A stretch of DNA of 64,000 nt from Paenibacillus sp. DMB20 (lineage in GTDB: Bacteria > Bacillota > Bacilli > Paenibacillales > Paenibacillaceae). Shown in pieces: positions 8,295 through 16,735 of this stretch. Below the pieces are notes generated by a model, which ran no database searches, was not told where the DNA came from, and saw nothing but the letters and a program-made list of their open reading frames with translations. Both the position numbers and the translations under genes were made by a program. The stretch is taken from positions 124,001-188,000 of the forward strand of contig NZ_LAZU01000037.1 of NCBI RefSeq assembly GCF_000987955.1, given 5' to 3'. Each line of letters begins with the position of its first letter. The stretch's first letter is position 1.

Positions 8295-9269
8295 CTAATA
8301 TGAACGCTTTGTAACAAAATGTGCAATATCTTTCAATTGTTTCTTGGTTTTGATGTCCGGGAGGGTCTCCAGAGCATCCAGTGCCTTAGATATATATCGG
8401 TCTGCCAGCGCTTCGGATTGAGCGATTCCGGAACTTTCCTTTATCAAGGAGACCGCTTTGCCGACATCGCACTGTCCGTTCAAGGAATGGATCCGTTCGA
8501 TTTCCTCCAATAGCGGCTTCCTGATTTTGTGATCCTGAAGCGCATAGATGACGGGCAGGGTGATGTTCCCTTGCCGCATATCGCTGCCGGGAGGTTTGCC
8601 GATCTGCTTCTCGGTTCCGCACAAATCAAGCAAATCGTCCTGAATCTGAAAAGCCATCCCGACATTGTATCCGAAGCGGTACATGCTGTTTGCAATGTTC
8701 CTTTCCGCGTTCGCCGCCAGCGCGCCCAGTTGACAGCTGACCGCGATAAGCAGCGAGGTCTTGCGCCGGATTCGAAGCAGATAGCGTCTAACATCCTGAT
8801 CCGTATTGAAAAAATCACGGATTTGCTCCATTTCCCCGATCGACATCTCCACCATCGATTTGGCCAGGATCCGGTGAATTTCCGGATTTTCCAGATTCGT
8901 CGTGAGCATCAGGGCCTTGCCATAGATATAATCGCCGGTATACATGGCCACGCGGTTATCCCACTTCGATTTCACCGTGGGCTTGCCCCTTCTCGTATCG
9001 GCATCGTCGATGACGTCATCATGAACGAGCGAGGCGCTGTGAATCAGCTCCAGCGGAACGGCCACGTACTTGAGCTTGTGAACGTCATAGTCTCCGAACT
9101 TCCCGCCCATGAGCACAAAGACCGGACGCAGGCGCTTGCCCCCGGCCTTCAGGAGATGAAGCGAGGTTTCGGTCAGCTGCGGGTCATCCCCCTCTATGCT
9201 CCGGTAAAGTTCTCTTTCTATGATATCCATGTCTTTTTTGAGCGCTCCGAAAATGTCGAGTCGTTTCAT
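8295..9269 (-). CDS. hepT: heptaprenyl diphosphate synthase component II
   Basis: Catalytic subunit of a two-part trans-prenyl synthase making the C35 menaquinone side chain. The 324-residue protein has the first aspartate-rich motif DDVIDDADTRRG (about residues 84-95) and the second QIQDDLLDLCG, plus GGKRLRP for substrate binding. Partner HepS is at 12360-13229; here four menaquinone genes have been placed between the two subunits. The ATG overlaps the mqnA stop by four bases. Confidence 0.94.
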   Translation of the reverse strand: MKRLDIFGALKKDMDIIERELYRSIEGDDPQLTETSLHLLKAGGKRLRPVFVLMGGKFGDYDVHKLKYVAVPLELIHSASLVHDDVIDDADTRRGKPTVKSKWDNRVAMYTGDYIYGKALMLTTNLENPEIHRILAKSMVEMSIGEMEQIRDFFNTDQDVRRYLLRIRRKTSLLIAVSCQLGALAANAERNIANSMYRFGYNVGMAFQIQDDLLDLCGTEKQIGKPPGSDMRQGNITLPVIYALQDHKIRKPLLEEIERIHSLNGQCDVGKAVSLIKESSGIAQSEALADRYISKALDALETLPDIKTKKQLKDIAHFVTKRSY

Positions 9270-10129
9270 TCCTTCACCTGCATCCGAATAGTGTCACTCC
9301 ATAACTCCGGGACCACATCCTGGGATAGCAGTCCGAGCTCGTAAGCATATTTAAAATACAACCGAAGCCCTTCCCGTTTACGGTCATCAAAATCATAACA
9401 AAGGTTTGTAAAGTACCCTTTCCAATAGGGTTCGGTTCCCCCGATGGTCGATACCGCAGCATTTACGATCGGACGAAGATCGGAGAGACTCCGCCGCTTG
9501 CTGTCCTCAAACAGGGCGGCGATATCCGCCATATCCCCCGGGCGTTCCGCAGCCGCCCCTCGGTTAACCGCCCATACGGCAAACGTCATGCTGTAGCCCG
9601 TCCATTCCTTCCACCACTTGGACAGGTCAGTCACATGATAATCCCGGTTGTGCCAGGAGGCACGAATGGCGTTGTCGCCAATGAGGAGAGCAGCATCGGC
9701 CGATTCCATCATCGCCTCGAGATCCGGCTCCATCGTTATGTATGCCGGAGAGCCTCCAAGCGCTTTTTGCATCAAAATTTTCAACAGGTTTACGGATGTC
9801 GCCGAGGTATTCGTCAGAGCGATCGTTCCGCCCGCCAGCGTCTCCACCGGCCCCCGGGAGAACAGCAGTATCGACTTGACCTCGCCGTCGGCGCTCACGG
9901 ATAGATCAGGCAGCAGCAATAGTCTGTCCGCCGCCTCGGCATAAGAAAACGATGAAATGGCGCCGATTTGGATGTTCCCTTTTTTCATGCCCTCATTTAA
10001 AACCGCCGGGACTTCCGTGACCATTTCAGCGGGAAAATCAAGTTTTCCCGGGTCGACGTAATAAAACAAGGGCCATGCATTGGTATAACTGATTTTGCCG
10101 ATCACGGTCTTCCGGTCATTGTTCGGCAT
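9266..10129 (-). CDS. mqnA: chorismate dehydratase of the futalosine menaquinone pathway
   Basis: Dehydrates chorismate to 3-enolpyruvylbenzoate, first step of the futalosine route to menaquinone. The 287-residue protein begins near GKISYTNAWPLFYY, matches the MqnA family pattern of a periplasmic-binding-like fold without a signal peptide, and contains AALLIGDNAIRA and WTGYSMTFAVWAVNR. The start ATG at 10129 has GGGGTGA upstream and overlaps the ubiX stop by 14 bases. The clustering with ubiX, ubiA, ubiE and hepS/hepT supports the role. Confidence 0.88.
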   Translation of the reverse strand: MPNNDRKTVIGKISYTNAWPLFYYVDPGKLDFPAEMVTEVPAVLNEGMKKGNIQIGAISSFSYAEAADRLLLLPDLSVSADGEVKSILLFSRGPVETLAGGTIALTNTSATSVNLLKILMQKALGGSPAYITMEPDLEAMMESADAALLIGDNAIRASWHNRDYHVTDLSKWWKEWTGYSMTFAVWAVNRGAAAERPGDMADIAALFEDSKRRSLSDLRPIVNAAVSTIGGTEPYWKGYFTNLCYDFDDRKREGLRLYFKYAYELGLLSQDVVPELWSDTIRMQVKE

Positions 10130-10730
10130 GTTCGTCACCCCATCTTTTAAAAAGTCGGTGTTCGATACGCAGGCTGTCCAGCACTTTTCCGACAAGAAAG
10201 TTGACGATATCGTCCAGATTTTGAGGATGATAATAAAATGCGGGCATCGCCGGGATGATTTTCACTCCCAGCTTGGACAGGGCAAGCATATTCTCCAGAT
10301 GAATGGCGTGCAGCGGCGTTTCCCTCGGAACGAGCACGAGCGGACGACCTTCCTTCAGCATGACATCCGCGGCCCTTGCCATCAGATTGTCCGATGAGCC
10401 GTGGGCAACGGAGGATAAGGTTCCCATGGAACAAGGCATGATAATCATGCCCTCCACCAGGTAGGAACCGCTGGCTATGCTGGCGCCGATATCCCCGATG
10501 GGGTGATAAAACACGCGGCCCGATCTGCCGCCGAACTTTTCCTTCAGGGTCTCTTCCCGGTTGGCCGCCTGCCAGCCCAGCTCCTCCTTCAGCACGCGCC
10601 ACCCGGCGTTCGAAATAACCAGATGCACGTCGTAGCCGATGGAGAGCAGCGTTTCCGTCAGCCGGACCCCGTAAATGCAGCCGCTTGCGCCCGTTATCCC
10701 GACAACCCAGCTTTTTTTGCGATTCTCCAT
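10116..10730 (-). CDS. ubiX: flavin prenyltransferase, UbiX family
   Basis: UbiX-type enzymes make prenyl-FMN for a UbiD-type decarboxylase. The 204-residue protein has the FMN-binding GITGASGCIYGVRLTE at residues 13-28, PCSMGTLSSVAHGSSDNLMA and the GRPLVLVPRETPL segment. In the futalosine pathway a UbiX/UbiD-like pair (also called MqnM/MqnL) decarboxylates the prenylated naphthoate, so this copy between mqnA and ubiA probably serves menaquinone. The UbiD partner is not in the window. The ATG overlaps the ubiA stop (TGATG). Confidence 0.9.
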   Translation of the reverse strand: MENRKKSWVVGITGASGCIYGVRLTETLLSIGYDVHLVISNAGWRVLKEELGWQAANREETLKEKFGGRSGRVFYHPIGDIGASIASGSYLVEGMIIMPCSMGTLSSVAHGSSDNLMARAADVMLKEGRPLVLVPRETPLHAIHLENMLALSKLGVKIIPAMPAFYYHPQNLDDIVNFLVGKVLDSLRIEHRLFKRWGDEHAEQ

Positions 10731-11602
10731 CAGAGGTAGCTCACCACCCGATCAATCAGCGTAAACACGAACAGGATAATGCTGAGCGTGCTGTTCATCG
10801 TAAAAAAGGCGGTTTGCAGACGGCTCATATCATTCGGCGACAATATGAAATGCTGATAGAACAGGATGCCGCAGGCGATCAGCATGCCCGCGAGATACCA
10901 CCAGCCAAGCGGCGTTACGAAGAATAGAATGATAAATCCGGATGCCGTAACGACATGAAAAGCTCGCGCGAACCAGAGTGCTTTCTTCAACCCGAAACGT
11001 GCGGGAATGGAGTACAGCCCTTCCTTGCTGTCAAACTCCTGGTCCTGGCATGCATAAACGATATCGAAGCCTGCGGTCCAAAACGCAAGAGCGACATAAA
11101 ACACCAGCGCTTTCCAGTCCACCTGTCCGGTAACGGCTACCCAGCCGCCTAAAGGAGCGAGGGCGACCGTCAATCCCAGCACGACATGGCACAGCCACGT
11201 AAAACGCTTGGTATAGGAATAAATAACCAAAAGGAAAATGGCGATCGGCAGGAGCCGGAAAGCAAACGGATCCAACTCGGCAGTAGCCCAGAAAAATACG
11301 GCAAAGGATACGATAATAAAAATAATGACTTCCATCGGCTTTAATAGACCTGCGGGAATCGCCCGCCCTGCCGTACGCGGGTTTTTGGCGTCTATGTACT
11401 GGTCGGCCAGGCGATTGAGGCCGAAGGCCGCGCTCCGGGCTCCGAACATGGCCAGGAAGATCCAGCCGATATCCCACCAAGAGGGAAGCGAGTCAAAAAC
11501 GACGGCCGATCCCAAAATCGCGCCCATAAAAGCGAAAGGCAGAGCAAACAGCGTGTGCTCCACTTTAATCATTTCTAAATAAATACCTATTTTCTTAAAC
11601 AT
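10730..11602 (-). CDS. UbiA-family polyprenyltransferase, probably MqnP
   Basis: Integral membrane prenyltransferase attaching the polyprenyl chain to the naphthoate ring. The 290-residue protein shows the two aspartate motifs NRLADQYIDAKNPRTAGRAIP (first, split by eye around residues 66-85) and DIVYACQDQEFDSKEGLYSI, with about eight hydrophobic segments. The ATG at 11602 follows AAGGAGAAG and overlaps the end of ubiE. Family membership is clear; assignment to MqnP of the futalosine route, not 4-hydroxybenzoate or MenA chemistry, is inferred from mqnA and ubiX next door. Confidence 0.87.
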   Translation of the reverse strand: MFKKIGIYLEMIKVEHTLFALPFAFMGAILGSAVVFDSLPSWWDIGWIFLAMFGARSAAFGLNRLADQYIDAKNPRTAGRAIPAGLLKPMEVIIFIIVSFAVFFWATAELDPFAFRLLPIAIFLLVIYSYTKRFTWLCHVVLGLTVALAPLGGWVAVTGQVDWKALVFYVALAFWTAGFDIVYACQDQEFDSKEGLYSIPARFGLKKALWFARAFHVVTASGFIILFFVTPLGWWYLAGMLIACGILFYQHFILSPNDMSRLQTAFFTMNSTLSIILFVFTLIDRVVSYL

Positions 11603-12350
11603 CCGTCTTCTCCTTGATCCCAATATGCAAGGCTGCGATGCCGCCGGTCAAGGGGAAGGCTTCCACTCGGGCAAGCCCAATGTTACGAAAAACATCCTCC
11701 AGCTCTTTCCTGCCAGGAAACAGCTTAAGGGACTCCGGCAGCCATTTGTACTGCTCGTAACGCTTGGCTACCAGCTTGGCCATCAGAGGCAGCAATTGTT
11801 GAAAGTAAAAATAATATATTCCCTTGAAGGGCTGCCAGGTCGGCTTGGACAGCTCCAGGCAAACAACCATGCCGCCGGGTTTAACCACCCGTTTCATCTC
11901 TTTTAAAACCTGGACATAGTCGGGCACATTCCGAAGTCCAAAGCCGATCGTCGCATAATCAAAGCTGTTATCCTCAAAGGGCAGGCTCATCGCATTGCCC
12001 TGAACCAGTTCGATTTGCGCATCCAGCCCCTCCTTGAGAACCTTCTGCTTGCCGACGTTCAGCATGCCTTCGCTAAAATCAAGGCCGGTAATGCGGCCGG
12101 TCTCGCTTGCACGCGCCATGCTGATGGTCCAGTCGCATGTGCCGCAGCACAGATCGACCGCGGTATCCCCGGGCTTCATATTCATTTTTTTCATCGTAAA
12201 CTTGCGCCATCCCTTATGTTGTCTGAAGCTAAGGAGGTCGTTCATCATGTCGTATTTGACCGCGATGCTCTCAAATACGGAATGCACGTGCTGTTCTTTC
12301 GGCTGGCTCGCCCCGTTGCCGGCTGCCGTTTTTGCCGCATTGTTTTCCAT
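11595..12350 (-). CDS. menG: demethylmenaquinone methyltransferase
   Basis: Last step of menaquinone synthesis, SAM-dependent C-methylation; also called ubiE or menH. The 251-residue protein has VFESIAVKYDMMNDLLSF near the N-terminus, SAM motif I VDLCCGTCDW (about residue 66), FGLRNVPDY and the LPLTGG-type C-terminus (FPLTGGIAALHIG). It lies nine bases downstream of hepS and overlaps ubiA, as one transcription unit. Confidence 0.96.
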   Translation of the reverse strand: MENNAAKTAAGNGASQPKEQHVHSVFESIAVKYDMMNDLLSFRQHKGWRKFTMKKMNMKPGDTAVDLCCGTCDWTISMARASETGRITGLDFSEGMLNVGKQKVLKEGLDAQIELVQGNAMSLPFEDNSFDYATIGFGLRNVPDYVQVLKEMKRVVKPGGMVVCLELSKPTWQPFKGIYYFYFQQLLPLMAKLVAKRYEQYKWLPESLKLFPGRKELEDVFRNIGLARVEAFPLTGGIAALHIGIKEKTDV

Positions 12351-12359
12351 CTATGTCCC

Positions 12360-13229
12360 CTACCCTTCTCTTACGGCCGACCGGCATGAGCTGAGCCGAT
12401 GAATGAAAGGATCAAGCAGTTGCCCCATCTGGGCAGCCGTCACCTCTCCGTTAAAAACCGGCAGCAGCGTCTGAATGCTCCCTACGGACTGGCGGAGCTT
12501 GTCCATCAGGCTATCGACAGCCTTATGTTTCAGCATCAGCTTCTTCAAATCTTTCGGGTCGATTTTCTTTGCCGTCAGCATTCTTTTCTCTTCTTCCGAG
12601 CCTCGTTCCAGCATATACCAGTAGCTGTAGCCGTTTCGGACCTCTTCCGGACACCCTGAACGGTGCGCCTCCCGAACAACCGTCTCGCACTGGGTGAACT
12701 CGCGCAGCAGCGTCTTCCATGTTTCCCGTACCGACGACTCGATCATCGGAGTAAAAGAAAGGAACAGCTGCATATTCAGCTGTACCGTGTGGCGTAAATA
12801 TTCTTCTGCCGAAAGGACCATGTTCTTCATCTTGCCGTACAGATTCATTTTCAGCACATTTACGTCACTGACCGCCTTGCTCAGCAGCGAAATCCCTTCA
12901 ATATCGCCATTCTGGGCCAGCAGATAATAAAATCGGCTGCTGAAATAATCGCCGGCGAGCACCTTCAGTTGTCGGGAACGCATCTGCGTCTCCCCCTGGT
13001 TGCCGGCTGAGGTGTCTATACTTTCATGCGTATCGAGTCCAACCTGAACCAATGAAGTTACCAGCGCATAAAGTTCATCACGTTCCGATACACTCCGCCC
13101 GGAGTTTTGTAAAAATATGTATAACAAATGAACGCGGGCATCCGGAAATTCCGGAAGTTGCGTATGGTTTTGAATCATGTCGTATTGAAAATACTTTCGA
13201 GCTATCTCGGGAACGCGATACGGTTTCAT
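12360..13229 (-). CDS. hepS: heptaprenyl diphosphate synthase component I
   Basis: Non-catalytic, chain-length-setting subunit partner of HepT. The 289-residue, mostly helical protein has LLAGDYFSSRFYYLLAQNGD-like signature (LKVLAGDYFSSRFYYLLA at about residue 103), the hallmark of HEPPP1/HepS proteins. I chose the ATG at 13229 because GGAGG lies six bases upstream; an ATG at 13274 has no ribosome site. It is longer than the B. subtilis protein by about 40 residues, mainly at the N-terminal and linker parts. Position downstream of mtrB is the Bacillus order. Confidence 0.9.
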   Translation of the reverse strand: MKPYRVPEIARKYFQYDMIQNHTQLPEFPDARVHLLYIFLQNSGRSVSERDELYALVTSLVQVGLDTHESIDTSAGNQGETQMRSRQLKVLAGDYFSSRFYYLLAQNGDIEGISLLSKAVSDVNVLKMNLYGKMKNMVLSAEEYLRHTVQLNMQLFLSFTPMIESSVRETWKTLLREFTQCETVVREAHRSGCPEEVRNGYSYWYMLERGSEEEKRMLTAKKIDPKDLKKLMLKHKAVDSLMDKLRQSVGSIQTLLPVFNGEVTAAQMGQLLDPFIHRLSSCRSAVREG

Positions 13230-13339
13230 TCTCAGCCTCCGTGCACTTGATGTTCTATGTTCGGTTGTGCTCATAATCCAATTTATTATAACACATCATT
13301 TAAGCACGTACATGCCTGTGTGTAAGTATTTTACCCCAT

Positions 13340-13885
13340 TCATTCGCGGCTGAACTGCTTCAGCCATAGATTTGTCTGCGTGAGACGGTATGCCTGGACC
13401 ATACGCTCCGGGAACGGCTCATCTTTCATTCCCCTCAACTCCTCCAGCAGTCCGGGGTCCCATTCCCCGCGGCTGACATTTGCGGCCAGAAGAAGGTAGC
13501 GTGCACCCGTCCACTGATCCACGGCCATGAATCTCAAATACAGCTGATCCACGTTCGCTTTATCCACAAAGCTGAAGGTCAGCATCTCGGCAAGATCCTT
13601 GTACACGGTTTGGACGGTTACGGGTTCCTCCGTAACTTTTAAATCGACGGATAACGTGCCGTCGTCCCAGTCAGCCTGGCTGATATGAAGCTTTAAAGGC
13701 AGTCCGCTCAGATCATCCACCAGACTCGAGTCCGACAGCACGGTTTCATCAGCGGGGTTGAACGCCGCAACCGAGCTTTTCCTTAACGAACCGTTGTTGT
13801 AGTACAGGCTGGAGATCAATGCCATTAAAATAACGGTTGCCGCAGCGGGAATTCCCAAACCCCATAACGATTTGAAACGCCTCAT
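13340..13885 (-). CDS. membrane-anchored protein of unknown function
   Basis: A 181-residue protein with a positively charged N-terminus (MRRFK) and one hydrophobic helix at about residues 9-28, followed by an extracellular domain with no motif I recognise (DWDDGTLSVDLKV and WTGARYLLLAANVSRGEWD are the most distinctive stretches). The topology resembles a signal anchor. It lies between mtrB and hepS, where B. subtilis has no gene, and is on the same strand; about 110 bases separate it from hepS. Function unknown. Confidence 0.8.
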   Translation of the reverse strand: MRRFKSLWGLGIPAAATVILMALISSLYYNNGSLRKSSVAAFNPADETVLSDSSLVDDLSGLPLKLHISQADWDDGTLSVDLKVTEEPVTVQTVYKDLAEMLTFSFVDKANVDQLYLRFMAVDQWTGARYLLLAANVSRGEWDPGLLEELRGMKDEPFPERMVQAYRLTQTNLWLKQFSRE

Positions 13886-14002
13886 AAGTTCAGCCCCCTA
13901 ATTTATAATGCAAAAAGGCGGATTTTTCAAAAGTCGACCTCTTTGCATTATCTCTAATAGTTTCATCCAGCCTGGCCGTTCTCCATACCTTATTTTACAA
14001 AT

Positions 14003-14028
14003 AAAAAAAGCAGGCTATGCCTGCTTTT
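14003..14028 (-). terminator. terminator overlapping the mtrB stop
   Basis: AAAAGCAGGC / GCCTGCTTTT with a three-base loop, flanked by A and T runs so it can work in both directions. The mtrB stop codon is in the hairpin, so translation and termination are tightly packed. Downstream bases 13886-14002 hold no other gene. Confidence 0.8.
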
Positions 14029-14252
14029 CCACACCCGATTCGATATTGCCATGCTTTGTCATCACTTCGGCCCTGCCGCGGATTTTAACTGCGGACGTAT
14101 GATCCGTAAACTGGGCGATGATGATCTCGCCCTTATCAAGCTTTTCGGTGTGATGGAAACGCGTGTCCTGACCGCGGGTCAAACCGATTACCTGCACGCC
14201 GTTTTCCAGAGCCTTCACGACAAAAAAAGTCGCCATTTTGAACATCACCCAT
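14015..14252 (-). CDS. mtrB: trp RNA-binding attenuation protein TRAP (frameshifted near the start)
   Basis: TRAP is an eleven-subunit ring that, with bound tryptophan, binds GAG/TAG triplets in trp leader RNA. The sequence [20 protein letters not shown] and [17 protein letters not shown] is a clear match to B. subtilis MtrB, including the Lys and Arg of the RNA-binding KIRG loop. The best start is the ATG at 14252 ([10 protein letters not shown]), which has GGGGAGG eight bases upstream. To stay in frame the A run at 14222-14228 must be six, not seven bases; this gives 78 residues (75 in B. subtilis). An internal ATG (MATFFVVK) would avoid the shift but has no ribosome site. folE, which precedes mtrB in Bacillus, is absent. 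Confidence 0.88.
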
Positions 14253-14269
14253 AACCGCTGCCTCCCCGT

Positions 14270-14304
14270 CTGAAAAGAAAAGGCCGTGAACGGATTCACG
14301 GGCC
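14270..14304 (-). terminator. terminator after hbs
   Basis: GGCCCGTGAATCCGTTCACGGCC (stem 14282-14304) followed on the minus strand by TTTTCTTTTC. It would end the hbs transcript about 30 bases after its stop, ahead of mtrB. Confidence 0.8.
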
Positions 14305-14333
14305 TCTGCCTTTTAGGTAATATGTAGAAATCT

Positions 14334-14606
14334 TTATTTGATTCCGTCTTTGAGCGCTTTACCAGGTTTAAATGCAGGAATTTTGCTCGCAGGGATTTCG
14401 ATTTCTTCACCTGTTTGAGGGTTGCGGCCTTTGCGTGCGGAACGCTCGCGAACCTCGAAATTTCCAAAACCAACCAGTTGGACTTTGTCTCCGTTTTGCA
14501 AAGCTTCGGAAATGGCCTCAAAAACGGCGTCAACCGCTTTTGTCGCGTCCTTCTTGGAAAGCTCTGTGGATTCAGCTACCTGAGCAATCAGATCCGATTT
14601 ATTCAT
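14334..14606 (-). CDS. hbs: DNA-binding protein HU
   Basis: Histone-like nucleoid protein, dimer, binds and bends DNA. The 90-residue sequence has [12 protein letters not shown] at the start, [20 protein letters not shown] (DNA-binding arm, residues 46-65) and the ending [13 protein letters not shown], the full family length. A strong GGGAGGTG site precedes the ATG. It is separated from spoIVA by about 160 bases and has its own terminator, consistent with strong independent expression. Confidence 0.98.
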   Translation of the reverse strand: MNKSDLIAQVAESTELSKKDATKAVDAVFEAISEALQNGDKVQLVGFGNFEVRERSARKGRNPQTGEEIEIPASKIPAFKPGKALKDGIK

Positions 14607-14791
14607 TCTTTCACCTCCCTGAAAATGGGTGTTCCTTGATATTCACTGTTTCCGTTTTACCGCAAAATATACGTACACCGGGCATTTAATGCCCCTTACA
14701 GCATTCTGATGCATGACGCGGAACAAATTTATAGTAATACAGCCCAATCATAATTTCAAGCGTTTTACCTGCGGAAAGACGCCAAAACAGG

Positions 14792-14835
14792 AAAAAACAA
14801 CCGAAACCGGCTTTGGGTTGCCGGTTTCGGTTGTT
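14792..14835 (-). terminator. terminator after spoIVA
   Basis: A perfect 15-base stem AACAACCGAAACCGG / CCGGTTTCGGTTGTT (14796-14810, 14821-14835) with a ten-base loop and T tract on the minus strand. It lies 25 bases beyond the corrected spoIVA stop at 14860. In the uncorrected frame it would be translated, an argument that the frameshift is not genuine coding. Confidence 0.9.
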
Positions 14836-14859
14836 TATTTTTGCACCCGTCAGTTATCA

Positions 14860-16336
14860 CTAAAGAATAATGGCGATGAGCGCCCGACCCTTCGTTGATG
14901 ATACGGCCAAGTGTTTCCTGTAACTTGTAGCGGGCGTTGTCCGGCATCATGGCGATTTTGCCCTGAATGCCCTCCCTTACGATGGAGTGAAGCGAGCGTC
15001 CGAATATATCGGATTCCCATATCTTGATCGGATCGTTTTCGAAATCCTGCATGAGATACCTTACCAGTTCCTCGCTCTGCTTCTCGGTCCCGATGATCGG
15101 GGAGAACTCGGATTCCACGTCGACCCGGATCATGTGGATCGATGGAGCCGTAGCTTTCAACCGAACGCCGAACCTTGTGCCTTGACGGATGAGCTCAGGT
15201 TCATCCAGCGCCATCTCGGCTAGGGACGGCGCGGCAATTCCGTATCCGGTCGTCTTGACCATCTCAAGCGCCTCCGCAAAACGATCGTACTCCCGTTTCG
15301 CATGAGCGAACTCCTGCATCAATTGCAGCAGATGGTCCTTCCCGCGAATTTCCACCCCGACCACTTCCATCAGGATCCGGTCGTACAGTTCATCCGGAGC
15401 GAAGAGATCGATTTCCGCCACGCCCTGCCCCATGTTCATTCCGCTAAGGCCGGCGCGGTCGATAAAGTCGTATTCCATAAACTGGCTGACCACGCGATCC
15501 ACATCGCGAAGCCTGCGGATATCCTTCACCGTATCGCGTACGGAGTTTTCGTAATTGCTGCGGAGCCAGTGATTCTCGTTTAATACCATAACCCAGCTCG
15601 GAAGGTTAACATTCACTTCATGAACAGGGAATTCGTACAATACTTCACGGAGCACGCCCGTGACGTCGTCTTCCGTCATGCTGGCCGCACTGAGCGTCAT
15701 TACCGGGATATCATACTTGGCTGCCAGCTCGCTGCGAAGCTGCAGGGCTTCATCGCTCTTCGGACGCGTGGAGTTGATGACCACGACAAACGGTTTGCCG
15801 ACCTCTTTTAACTCGGCGATCACCCGCTCTTCCGCTTCCACATAAGAGCTTCTTGGAATTTCCGCGATCGTGCCGTCTGTCGTTACGACCACGCCGAGCG
15901 TGGAATGCTCCTGAATAACCTTGCGCGTACCGATTTCCGCCGCTTCCTGGAAAGGAATCGGCTCTTCAAACCATGGCGTGGAAATCATCCGCGGCCCGTT
16001 CTCGTCTTCGTAGCCCTTGGCTCCTTCGACGGCATAGCCGACGCAATCCACCAGCCTCACGTTTACTTCCAAGCCTTCCGTAACCTTGATTTGCACCGCG
16101 TTGTTCGGTACGAATTTAGGTTCCGTCGTCATAATCGTCTTTCCGGCGGCGCTCTGCGGCAGTTCGTCGACCGCCCTTACGCGGTCGGCTTCGTTCGTAA
16201 TGTTCGGAAGCACGACCGTTTCCATGAACCGCTTGATGAAGGTTGATTTTCCCGTCCGGACAGCACCGACGACACCCAAGTATATGTCCCCTCCGGTTCG
16301 TTCGGCAATGTCCTTAAAAATGTCCACTTTTTCCAA
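14860..16336 (-). CDS. spoIVA: stage IV sporulation protein A, coat morphogenetic ATPase (frameshifted at the last codons)
   Basis: Polymerises on the forespore surface with ATP and forms the spore coat basement layer, anchored by SpoVM. The protein begins EKVDIFKDIAERTGGDIYLG with the P-loop GAVRTGKS near residue 27 and is nearly identical in layout to B. subtilis SpoIVA. The start is a TTG at 16336 with GAGGAGGGG eight bases upstream. After EGSG the frame is lost at about 14880; the normal ending LIAIIL and stop TAG are in another frame at 14860. Adding two bases (one GC of a GCGC run) gives 492 residues, exactly the family length. Uncorrected, the frame runs 30 codons through the terminator. 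Mother-cell sigma-E expression is expected. Confidence 0.95.
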
Positions 16337-16702
16337 AAGAGATCCCCTCCTCAAATTACTCCGAAGGAAAAATGCTTTAAGAGCATCCGCTTCGTGTTCC
16401 ATCTCACAGCCAAAGCCATTGCAACATTTGAGCAGCCTTTACCTGCCGCCAGCAGTCCGCCGCCGGTATCCGAATGAGACATGGGAAACGGCAAAGCGGC
16501 GTAACTCGTACATGCATTTGGACTAGTAACATCATATGTACCGGGAATCAAATTATGACGGTTGCCCGGATATGTCCGTCCTGTTTTTTTGTAAAGTTAT
16601 GCCGGGAACGCCAGCTTCAGACCCGAACTGCGCTTCCGATAATGGATATGCCGTGAGACCGCATGTTATGACATGACGTTTGGGAAAAGGGTTGAGAAAA
16701 GC
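16337..16702. other. spoIVA upstream region without a recognised gene
   Basis: Holds the ribosome site and a putative sigma-E promoter of spoIVA and the end of the upstream lipoprotein unit. A 66-codon open frame on the minus strand starts without a ribosome site and has unlikely composition. I see no further gene or RNA. Confidence 0.6.
16531..16558 (-). promoter_or_regulatory. putative sigma-E promoter for spoIVA
   Basis: Minus strand TCATAATT, 12-base spacer, CATATGAT, close to the sigma-E pattern (about KMATATT and CATACANT). It lies about 195 bases before the spoIVA start. spoIVA is a known sigma-E gene, which fits; the match is by eye only. Confidence 0.45.
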
Positions 16703-16725
16703 AAAAAACCCGCTTTAGAAGCGGG
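16703..16725 (-). terminator. terminator after the lipoprotein gene
   Basis: CCCGCTT / AAGCGGG with a three- to four-base loop, followed by six T on the minus strand, 10 bases beyond the stop of the lipoprotein gene. Confidence 0.9.
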
Positions 16726-16735
16726 CTCGCATCGT

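Noticed and set aside
14015-14533. Long minus-strand frame joining mtrB to a stretch antiparallel in frame to hbs
   Set aside because: The upstream part is out of frame with hbs and crosses the hbs terminator; only the mtrB part is real.
16351-16551. 66-codon minus-strand frame upstream of spoIVA
   Set aside because: No ribosome site and odd composition; it overlaps the spoIVA promoter region.
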